A DNA stretch of 25,876 bases from an uncultured Mediterranea sp. (GTDB lineage Bacteria > Bacteroidota > Bacteroidia > Bacteroidales > Bacteroidaceae). The stretch lies in contig CAMGAL010000005.1 of the NCBI GenBank assembly GCA_946007445.1, positions 1-25,876 of the forward strand. The letters are read 5' to 3'. A program made the position numbers and the translations under genes. Under the pieces are notes generated by a model that searched no databases, was not told where the DNA came from, and saw only the letters and a program-made list of their open reading frames with translations. Of the stretch, positions 7,232-16,800 are shown piece after piece; positions within the stretch are counted from its first letter, which is position 1, and every line of letters begins with the position of its first letter.

Positions 7232-7239
7232 TATATTTG
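7232..7239 (+). promoter_or_regulatory. Bacteroidota-type -7 box upstream of the 120-aa gene
   Basis: TATATTTG is a perfect TAnnTTTG match. It lies 23 nt before the ATG at 7263, in the 106-bp gap after the terminase gene. No TTG -33 element is at the expected distance. The gap also holds a short GGCG/CGCC hairpin (about 7187-7200) without a T-tract. The small membrane-protein pair may therefore be transcribed independently of the terminase. Confidence 0.6.
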
Positions 7240-7262
7240 CACACGAGAAATTCTGAAGTGAT

Positions 7263-7625
7263 ATGGATGTAATCGTATTTGTTTATGCAGTAGGCATCAT
7301 CATAGTGGGGGGAATCTATCTATGGACCTTCACCAAGTCTGGCAAGAACTGTCTCGCCAACCTCTATTCCGCCTCACCGATGGGAACCTATACCAAGCAG
7401 ATAGAACAGCGCCAGGAGCGCAAGGAGCGGGACAAGACAAGGCGCGAGAAGCTGGCCGGATTCTTTTACGATTTGGCCAAACTTTGTTTTGGAGGTCTCG
7501 TAGTAGGATACGTCATATCATACAGCTCGGTGACGGGACTCATCGAATACGATATGCTGAAGCCGCTGTTCGGAATTGCTTCGACCATTATATTTTCAAA
7601 AATTGCCAACGATATTCTAAAGTAG
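7263..7625 (+). CDS. Small membrane protein (120 aa)
   Basis: A 120-aa protein with an N-terminal transmembrane segment (VIVFVYAVGIIIVGGIYLW, residues 3-21). A conserved-looking TKSGKNCLANL motif follows at about residues 24-34. A highly charged basic helix comes next (KQIEQRQERKERDKTRREKL). Two further hydrophobic segments follow (LCFGGLVVGYVISY and MLKPLFGIASTIIF). Its C-terminal half resembles small Bacteroidales membrane proteins of the DUF6722 type, but I hold that loosely. It could be a holin-like or superinfection-related inner-membrane protein; nothing catalytic is visible. It is followed after 9 nt by a 41-aa gene whose product matches its N-terminus, and the pair is closed by a terminator. 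Both products point to one membrane-associated function. Confidence 0.7.
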   Translation: MDVIVFVYAVGIIIVGGIYLWTFTKSGKNCLANLYSASPMGTYTKQIEQRQERKERDKTRREKLAGFFYDLAKLCFGGLVVGYVISYSSVTGLIEYDMLKPLFGIASTIIFSKIANDILK

Positions 7626-7634
7626 GAGGTTTTT

Positions 7635-7760
7635 ATGGACGCATTGACTGTCTTATACATTATTTGTACCGTGTTAGGAGGCTGCTTTTTGGCTTGTATG
7701 AATACCAAGTCCGGCAAGAAGTGGCTCGCCAACCTCTGCCCCACCCCCCACCACCCGTAG
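7635..7760 (+). CDS. 41-aa micro-paralogue of the upstream membrane protein
   Basis: A short ORF with ATG at 7635 and TAG at 7758-7760. The sequence AGGAGG (7624-7629), overlapping the previous stop, gives an ideal Shine-Dalgarno with 5-nt spacing, unusual for Bacteroidota and good support for translation. The product starts MDALTVLYIICTVLGGCFLA, one membrane segment. It continues with NTKSGKKWLANL, which matches TKSGKNCLANL at the same position of the 120-aa protein, so it looks like a truncated duplicate. Its 3' end runs into a Bacteroides-like repeat (7754-7780), and insertion of that repeat may have supplied the stop codon. It could be a functional single-span partner or a decaying copy. 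Confidence 0.6.
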   Translation: MDALTVLYIICTVLGGCFLACMNTKSGKKWLANLCPTPHHP

Positions 7761-7780
7761 GGGCGGACCTATGTGTCCGC
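7754..7780. repeat. Palindromic intergenic repeat (second copy of a sequence in the capsid spacer)
   Basis: CCCGTAGGGGCGG leads into a perfect hairpin, GCGGAC/GTCCGC, with a 6-nt loop. Nearly the same sequence (one indel, one mismatch) forms the inner part of the hairpin at 1615-1639. I recall similar 'GTAGGGGCGG..CCTATGTGTCCG' repeats scattered through Bacteroides chromosomes, which would support the host assignment; this recollection was not checked. Confidence 0.6.
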
Positions 7781-7803
7781 ACAATCACCCAAGCGGGGAA
7801 ATT

Positions 7804-7840
7804 GGGGCGATGCAATGATCCACTGCACCGCCCCATTTTT
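7804..7840 (+). terminator. Intrinsic terminator ending the rightward operon
   Basis: GGGGCG (7804-7809) pairs perfectly with CGCCCC (7829-7834), with an inner TGCA/TGCA stem (7811-7814 and 7824-7827). The hairpin is followed directly by ATTTTT and further AATTTTT repeats. It lies between the convergent small-membrane-protein operon and the stop of the giant gene at 7853. The leftward version has only a short T-run, so it is primarily a rightward terminator. Confidence 0.85.
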
Positions 7841-7852
7841 AATTTTTAATTT

Positions 7853-10800
7853 TTAATTATCAATTTCCCTCATCTCCTTCACCATCCGCTGCTTCAACTC
7901 ATTCTGCTGCTCCGTCAGCTCATCAATCAAGCCCTGGTCAGCCGTCTCCTTCTTCATCTTGTCCAGCTCGCGGATATAAGGCTCATACCCGTCGAAAATC
8001 ATCATACGACGATACTCCGGCGACTCCGTGATCTCCTCGATGCGGTCGCTGTAGTCACCGCGGCCGTTCTCCATATCCTCCTCATACCGGCGTAGGCGAT
8101 ACCGGGTCTCGTCGCGCTCATCCTTATACTCATAGTACAAGCTGTTCACCTGACGGAACCGCGTCCGCTCGTCAGGGCTCAGCACCAAGCGGTTCACCAA
8201 GGGAATCTCCGAGGTCGAAGCCTCCCGGTCGCCCAGCACCATCTCGCCCGACTTCACCAGCTGGTCCATGAACGTAGCCACACCGCCGAAGTACTGCTTC
8301 AGCAGATACTCCACCTTCGCCGGGTTGAAGTCAATCATGCCCTTCTCGTGGTCGCCGCCGCCCGTAGCCTCGTTTGCCCAGCGGCTCAGCGCCACCAGCT
8401 GGCTGTTCGTGTTCTTGTACACACGCTGCCACTCCGGCTCATACTGGTTGAAAGGCGTATCCTTCGAGATAGGCAACCCCGTCCAGCTGCGGTTCAGCAA
8501 GTAGGCATCCACCAGAGGACGCGCCGCAGAAGGAGGCAGGTTGCCGAAGAATTGGCCACCCTCCAGCACATTCATCGGAAGCAGCTGCGACAGCTGACCG
8601 GCCACAGCCATAGCCAGCTCCGCGCCATCCTTGTGCTCATGGCCACCCACCACACTCATCATCAGCTCACCCAGACCGTAGAACGTGCGATACTCCACAG
8701 GCAGCGCTATCCGGACGAAGAAATCCTTGCCCGCAGGCAGCACGATGTGGCTCCGGCGGATGCTCTCCGGGATGTCGTAGTACCCCAGCTTGCCCTCCTC
8801 CTCCTCGTCGTCGTCGCCCGCCGTGCCGGCTATGATAGCACCTAAGGTGAACATCGTAGCCATCACCGTCAGGCTCTTCGCCGGGTGGCGAATCACCTGC
8901 TTGCCAAAGTTGCCGAACGTGCCCTGCACGCCCGCGTTCCAGAACACATACGAGTGTCGCCCCACGTCGCTCAGGAAGCCCGCCAGGTTGCCCAGCACCG
9001 TCTGGCCGTTCGCATCCATGAACTTCGACCCGCTGCCCTTCTTGTTGAAGTTCACCGTAATCTCCTTCGCGTCATAGATGCTGCGGCTCACCGAGCGGCC
9101 CATCGAACGCGAAGTGCGGTAAGCAGCAAACCTCGCACACAGCTCTACCGAGCGGTTCACGTCGCCCAGATAGTCGCCCAGATAGTCCATAGCCAAGCCC
9201 ACCGGGATGGTAGCACCCCTCTTGGCCAGCTCCTTCGCCACCTTCTTCTTGCGCTCCTCCATCTTCGTCAGCACCGCATAGCCCGTCTCACCGCCGTTCA
9301 GGATGAACTCCTTGAACTCCCGCTCCACCGGGATGCTATCGTCCAGCTTCCCGCTGCGGAACTTATGCAGCAGGCTGAACATCATCTTCGGGTTCGACTT
9401 GGCATAGTTCTTGTAAAACTTCAGCGCATACCCCGGCTTCTCCTTCACCAGCACCATCGAACCGGAATACAGCATGTCGCGCATGAAGTTCGACACCATG
9501 AAGTTCGGGTTCATCGTCGTGTAGTACACACTCATCCGGCGGTTCACCTTATCCACAGCGTTCAGCACCTTGCCGATGGACCCCGTCAGGTCATTGTCCG
9601 GGTTGCTCTCACCGTTCAGCGCCTGCGCCAGACGCGGATTGCCGTTCACCGTCACCACATAGTCGCGACCGCCACGCTTCACCACCACCTGATGCTGCCG
9701 TTTCCCCTGCTCGTTGACCACCCGGTAGGGGATGTTCACCGTCTCCTTGCCATGCTTGTACTTGTCCGGATCCGCCTCGGCCAGCTTCTTCATCTGCTCC
9801 TCGAAAGCCTCCAGCTTGCGGCTCACCTCCTCGGCCGAATCATCCTCGCCGATGTTGCCCGGGAACTGCGGCACCCACTCGTCCTTCACCTCATCGTAGG
9901 CAATCCACAGGTCGCTCACGCTCACCAAGTCGCTCGGATGGTTCATCGCAAAGTTCAGGAACTTCTGCTTCACCAGCACATTGCGGTTGGCTTGCATGAT
10001 GCCACTCTCCGCCATGCTCTGCATGGTCGCTATCGGGTCGTCGGCCACCGACGTACGGCCGTGAGCTTTGCGGATGGGCGCGTTGAACGCGCTCTCCGGA
10101 TGGTTCAGGTAAGCATAAGCTTCGTCGCTGGTCTTCTCTTGGAATCCACGCAGAGGAATATAGTACGCATACATCCCGCTGATCTGCTCGTAGCTCTCCT
10201 GCGAGAGCAAGCCGCCGTCCAGCTGCTTCTTCAGGATAGCCTGGTTCACCGCGTTCGTACGGTCCCACAGCTCCTGGGTGTCGTGCGCCTTCTCATAGCG
10301 GTCCACCAGCTCGCGGGCCTGCTGCTCCGCCTTGTCCACGTCATCCTCCATGAACAGCCCCGTCAGGCCGGCATAATCGCGCTTCTTCAGCTCGTCCATG
10401 AAGTCATCCTCCACCTTCTTCCCCTTCGGATGCTCCTTCTTGTAGGCGGCAAATGCCTCACGGGCCAGCTCCTCCAGTTTCTCCTGCTCCTTCTGACGCA
10501 TCACCGCGTTGCGCTCCAGGCCATGCTTGGCCATCATATACTCGCGCAGCCGGTTCTGCTCATGCTCCGTCTTCGCAATCTTCGAGATTGCATCCAGCAG
10601 CGGGTTGAAAAGCGTCATGGCAAACAGCTCACATTCCGCCTGGTTCACCGACGACAGGCGGTTCTCGCCCAGATAGGCGTTCTCGAATCCCGCCACATCC
10701 TCGATATACCGTGTCTTGCTGCCCTCAGCCTTTAGGATGCCCAGCATCGCATCGCGCAGCGACAGCATACTGTCCTGAAGCGCCTCCTGCGCCTGATACA

Positions 10801-13800
10801 GGCCGCTCGCCATCCTGTGCTCATACTGCTGGGCAGCCAGCGCACGGCGGTAAGGAGTGGAGGAGAGACCGCCCTTCGACCACCTTATTCTTGCGTCGAG
10901 GCCGGTTTCTTCTGCTTCTGTTCCTCTTCCTCCTTCTCCCGTGTCTGTTCTAGCTCTTTGTTGTCCTGAAACAGATTCGCGAACCGTTTCACTTCCCAAT
11001 CGTAGATGAAGTGGAACCTCTTCTTCAATTCTTCTTCCTGTTCTTCCATACGTCACACGGTTTTCTGATTCTTCAGTTTCTGTTCCTCTTCCTCCATCTT
11101 CCGTACCTCTTCCAGCTCCTCGTCGAACTGAAACAGATTCCTCTCCCACGGGTACGTCGGGAAGAATCTTTGGTGAAACTCCCATTTCTCCGCGATTCTC
11201 TGTTCTCGTTCCTTGTTCTTCTCCTGTTCTTCCATACGTCACACTATTTGTTAGTTCTCTAATTGCACTTCGTACATCTGAAGGCATCCGGTCGGAGATT
11301 TGATAGATAGCTTTCTCGCCATGATTACAAATTAAGTTTTCAAGAAACAAAACTGCAACCTCCTCATTCATTACGAAATCAGGTGCACCTGCATAAGATT
11401 TCTCTATCGCTTTCACAACCTTTGCATACTTCTCCTGCCCTCTAATCCAGTCAGCCACGGCATTGATGCGCTGCTGCACATCCCCGCCCATCACCTTGCG
11501 GATAGTCCGGTGCAAGTTCTCGTGCCAAAGATAACCATTTAATTCTTTCGGTGTACACCGAGAGTTCAAAATAATCACGGCATCTTTCTCCGGGTCATAG
11601 AAGGCAGAGCCGCCTTCGTTCGCATTTTGCTGGATATAAGCCGCCTGTTCCAGCGAATAACCGGCACGCTCCAGCTCGTCGAGCAGCACATCGTCGCCAC
11701 GCGACAGGAGAATGCGGCTCGTCGCACCCCGGTGAGAGCGCTGGAACTCATCTATCAGCCCGGCTTTCTCCCGATACTCCTTGTCGCTCAGCCGGAACCT
11801 CACCTGACCCTCAGCCGCCAGCTCATCACCCTGCGGCTCCTCGCGGTAGTCGCCCGCCTTCAGCCCATACTGCATGGCCACATCCGCAGCCTCGCCGATG
11901 GGACTCTCAAAGCGGCCCGGATGCGCCAGGTTCTCATAGCTACGCCACAAGATGTAGCGCAGCTCATCCACACCGATGGGGCGGGGTAGGAGGATGCCAG
12001 CCTGGGCCAGCAGCTGCATGAAGAAGTCGCGCACCCGGCGCATCCACCCGCTGCGCTCTGCCCGCTCGAAGTCCGTCTGCTCGGCCAGCGAAGCCAGATA
12101 CTCCTCCGTAGCCACACGCACGTCCCAGCCGTGACGGGCGGACAGCGCCACAATCCTTTCCCGAACCTCCTGGTCTGCGTTGGCAAACACATTGTCCAGG
12201 AACGTGTCGAAATGCTCGCCGAAGAGCCGGCGAAGCCCGTAGTGCGCCACCGCCTCATGCAGCACCGTCTCCATCACGTCAGCCGTGCTCTTGTGGTTGG
12301 GCAGCACCAGCATGATACGGCCTGTGCGCACGTCGTACCAGCCCTTCGCCTTCCGCTTCGCGCCCTCCAGTCCGTCCGTGCTATCCAGCACCTCCATGTC
12401 GATGCCCAGCTTGCCGGCCATCTGCTCCGCCTGCGCGCGCATCCGCTGCCGCTCCCGCTCGCCAAACCGCCGCTGCATAGCCCGGCTGCGATAAGGGGCG
12501 CCCAGCATCTTCGCCTTCGGGTCGTTCTCGTAGGCTACCTCCTCCAGGCTGTACTCTCCCTCGCCCCCGCGCATTTTTTCGCCCGCAGGCTTGGGATTCT
12601 CAAAGTTTTCCACTATCTTTGTGGCATCAGAAAGCTCTTCGGATGTTATTGTGGTTCCAACATGGGGTTGGAGGGCCTCGATAAACCGAAGGGCTTTCTG
12701 CTTGTCGATATTTGTAGCGTTACCATCAACTATCCATTTCACGATACCCTTCTCTTCTTTGGGGTACAATGTGGTAATCTCATTGACTTCAAGGACTACT
12801 CCGCCTTTTCTTTTTTGTTCAGAAGCACGAATGGCCACGATGAAGTTCCTTCCGTCCTTTTCCAGTTCGGTCAGTATCACTCTGCCTGAATCCCTCCCGT
12901 TCGTATTGTCGAATACAGCTATTGGACTATTGATGGAAACAGGAAGATTTCTTACGTCCGAAACAGCGAATGGATGGTTGTTTCTGTATTCCTCTCTCGA
13001 TTTGCGTACAAGTTTATCGAAGTCAAGCAGAATTTCTGCGTTAGCTATGCCTCCATCAGTTAGGAATCTGCCAGGCGTTCCAAGACGGAGTGTTCGGTCT
13101 TTCTGCGTTGGATCTTGAATCAGCTCATCAAGCCTTTCATTGAACCGACGATTCACCGCCTCCAGCTCATCGCCCTGACGGAACCGTACATCCTTATCCG
13201 CCGCCGAAGACTCCTCGCTGTTCTGCCCAGCGGAGGCAGGACGCTTCTCGTTCTGTTTCGCCTGCTCCTCCATGACACTCTTCAGCTTCTTCACCTCCTC
13301 CTCGGCGGCACGAAGCTCCTCTTCCTTGCCCCAAGGCTCCTGCATCGCCTTCTCCAGTCCGGCAATGCGGCTATCCATCTCAGCGAGTTCGTCGCGTGCA
13401 TCCTGGAGCCGCTTGTCCACCGACTTCATCGCATGGTCAATGCTCGACAGCGCACCCTTGGCACCTGCATAACTCTTGGCTTCGGCCAACTTCTCCTTAC
13501 CCACATACAGGTCGTACACCGAATAGCCGCCATCGAAGCGCAGCACAGCCTCGGCCAAGCCGCCGTTCAACGATAGCTTCAAAGGAGGTGTAGTGCGGTC
13601 CAGCAGGTAGCGCTCCTCCCAACCGTCCACCAGCGGACTCAGCGAGGCAGCCAGCTTCTCCGTGAACGTCTCTCCGCCAACCGATACCGACTCCACACCC
13701 TGCTTCACCGACTCTCCCAGCGCATCAGCGATGCGTTGGAGTCGCTCTATCTCCTTCCGCTTTACGGGAATCAACGACCGCATCGTCTCTACCCGGTAGC

Positions 13801-16800
13801 GCATCTCGCTCTTGCTGTTTGCGTCACTCCGCTTCAGGTTGCGCAGCTTCTTCACCTTGTTCTCGGCCACAAACAGCAGCTGCGCGTTCTTGTCGCCGCT
13901 CAGCGTGGCAGCCATCTCGCTGAAGGTCATGCCGCTCGGGTCTTCCTCGTCCTTCTCCTCCATCACACGGCCGTCCACGTTACCCTTCATCATCTGGTTG
14001 ATGAAGCCCTGCTTCATGCGCAGGCGGTCATAGGCCGTAGCATCCAGCGTGCCGCTCACGCCGTAGGTCACTACATTCACCGGCTTGCCCCAGGTGGCAT
14101 ACAGGTTGCCCTGGCGCAGGATGCGACCGTTGCGCTGCTCGAAGTCCATGGGACGTATCGGCGCGTCGATATGATGCAAGGCGTACAGGCGATCCTGCAC
14201 GTTCACACCCACGCCCATCTTCTCTGTACTGCCAAGCAGCACACGCACCTCGCCGTTGCGCACCTTCTCGAACAGCTGCTCCCGGCGTTCGCCCGAGTAG
14301 TTGCTCACGATGGCAATCTCGCTCGACGGGATGCCTCCGGCCACTAGCTTCTGCTTGATGTCGTTGTAGAGATTGAATGGAGGCACCTGCGGGTCGAAGC
14401 CGAAGAGATCCATCTTCGGAGCCACGTCGGGCGACTGGTAGCTGTCACAGAACACCAGCTGCGCACCCTTCTCCTCACGGCTCTCCTCGTAGAGGCGCAG
14501 CACGTTGCGCACCACATGATTCGTCTTGCTGTTCGGATTGTCCGGAAATTCCGGGTTGAGCAGACGAAGGTCGATGGCCGCCTGCTTCGCCCGCGTGAAC
14601 ACCACCAGCGGAAGGGCGCTCTTCTCGCGCTTCTCCTGACCCGTCAGCTTGTTGTACGCCTCCAGCTCCTTGATGAGCAGCTGCATCACGTCGTCCAAAT
14701 CCTCGTTCTTGTCAATCACCACGTTGGTCAGACGGCCGTCCTTCAGCTGCGGGATGTTCTTACCCTCCTTGAACTCCTTCACGTCCTCCGTCAGCACCAC
14801 GTCCGCATGGCTGCGGAACGCCTTCACCAGCTCCGGCACGTTCACGTAGCTCTTGAATCGCTCCACAATCTTGAACGCACCCGTAGCCGTGTACTCCAGC
14901 GAAGGCTCCACCGTGCCGAAGGTCGTGGCGAAGTCGTCAAAGCTCTCTATGTGATACGACTCCAGGATGTCAGGAGCCACAAACTTCATCATCGTCCACA
15001 CCTCGGCCATCGTGTTGGTGATGGGCGTGCCTGTGGCCAGAATCACGTTGCGACCGCCGCTCTTCTCATACACCCACTGAGCCTTCAGTAGCAGGCTGTT
15101 GGCACGTTGAGAGGCCGACGTGTCGATGCCCTTCACGTTGTTCATCTTGCTGGCAAAGCCTATCTTCTTGAAGTTGTGAGCCTCGTCGATGAAAAGCGCG
15201 TCCACGCCCAGCTGCTCAAAGGTCATCACATCGTCGGTCCGTCGGTCCAACGTGCGCTCCATGCGAGCCTTGATACGGTCGGCGCTCTTGGCCCGCTCCT
15301 TCACGCTACGACCCTTGCCGGGCTTCACCTCTCCCTCCTCCAGGCTCTTGCGCAGCGCGTCGGCCTCCTTTTGCAGGCGGCGGCGCAGTGCGTAGTCCTC
15401 CATCTTGGAAATGGCCTCCTCGTACTCGTCGATGCGCTTCTGGATTAGCGCGTTCGTGATCTCCTCGTTGTCGGGGATGAACTGCATGAACGACTGCGGT
15501 ATCACAATCGCGTCAAAGTCCGAAGTGGCCATTAGGTTGAACAAACGCTTTCGGTTCTCCGCGCTGCGCTCGTCCTTGCCAGGAGCCAGCACACGCGCAC
15601 CCGGGTAGAGCTTGTAGAAGTCAGCCACAAAACCCTCAAGCGTGGCGTTCTGCACCACAATCATAGGCTTCTTGGCCAGCCCCAGACGACGCATCTCCAT
15701 CGCTGTGGTAATCATCGTGAACGTCTTGCCCGTGCCCACCTGATGAGCCAGCAGCGTGCAACCTTGCAGCGAGCGCTGCACCGCCTTGGCCTGATGCTCG
15801 CGCAGGGCAATATCTACGTTGGCATTCGGATAGCGCGTCTTCATTACCGTCTCGCCCTTCTCGTTCTGCTCAGGACGGGCAAACACCGGCAGTCGGTACT
15901 CCTTCAGCCGGTAGTTGTTGTACTTCTCGTTATAGATACGCTCCATCTCACGGTGGAAGGCGCCCTTACCGTCTATATACTCCAGGAAGAGGTTGCCTAC
16001 CTCCGCAATCTTCTCCGCCACGGCCTGCGTCTCCTGCTCGTTCACCACGCGTGTCTTTTTCGTCTCATAGCCGTCGTAGTACGACTGCTCGTCGTAGACC
16101 TTAGGTTTCCGCTGGTTCAGGGCAGCCGCGAAGATGTCATCCGCACCCATGCGCGAGGTGCCTATCTTGGCCGCTTTGTCGAAGTCCTTCACCCGGGCGC
16201 TCTGCGACAACACAAACTCGTTCAGCTCAGGGATTAGACGGATGAACGTCCCTTCCAGCCCCAACACCTCACGGGCAAAGGCATCCAAATACTCCGTAGG
16301 AATCCACGGCGTGCCTAGACGATAGCTGATGTCGCCGAAGCGGATAGGCTCCGGCTGCACCTTCTTCAGGTCATCCACATTCTTGCGGTACTCGGGATTC
16401 GCCTCCACAGCCGCCACGGCCTCGTCCAGCTTCTCCTTCACGTTGCCCGACAGATATTCGTCGCGGTCAGTCAGCTTGCCGCTCACTGGGTCTCGATACG
16501 CCATACCCTCGTCCAGCAGGCGGGCTTCAGCCTCCTGCTCCTCCACGCCCAGCAGTGAGGAGATATAAGGCAGGTCGATGCGACCGCGGTACGAAAGGCT
16601 GATTTGAAGCGCATCCTCGGCACTCTCCGCCCGCGTGGGCTCCTGCACCGGGTAGCTGATGCGCTTGCTCAGGATGCCGTCACCTTTCTTCACCTCCCAC
16701 ACCATGCTCTTGCCGGTGGCCGAAGGTACACGCTTCACCGACTCGAGCGAGTAGGGGAGACTGTGCTCGTAGTCCTCGGCCAGCACATCACCCAGCTGCT

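Noticed and set aside
7322..7849. 175-codon plus-strand ORF overlapping the small membrane proteins
   Set aside because: Runs in another frame through two supported genes, the repeat and the terminator; composition is not protein-like.
8885..10735. 616-codon plus-strand ORF antisense to the C-terminal part of the giant gene
   Set aside because: His/Leu/Arg-rich shadow without start context or domains; same composition as the other antisense ORFs.
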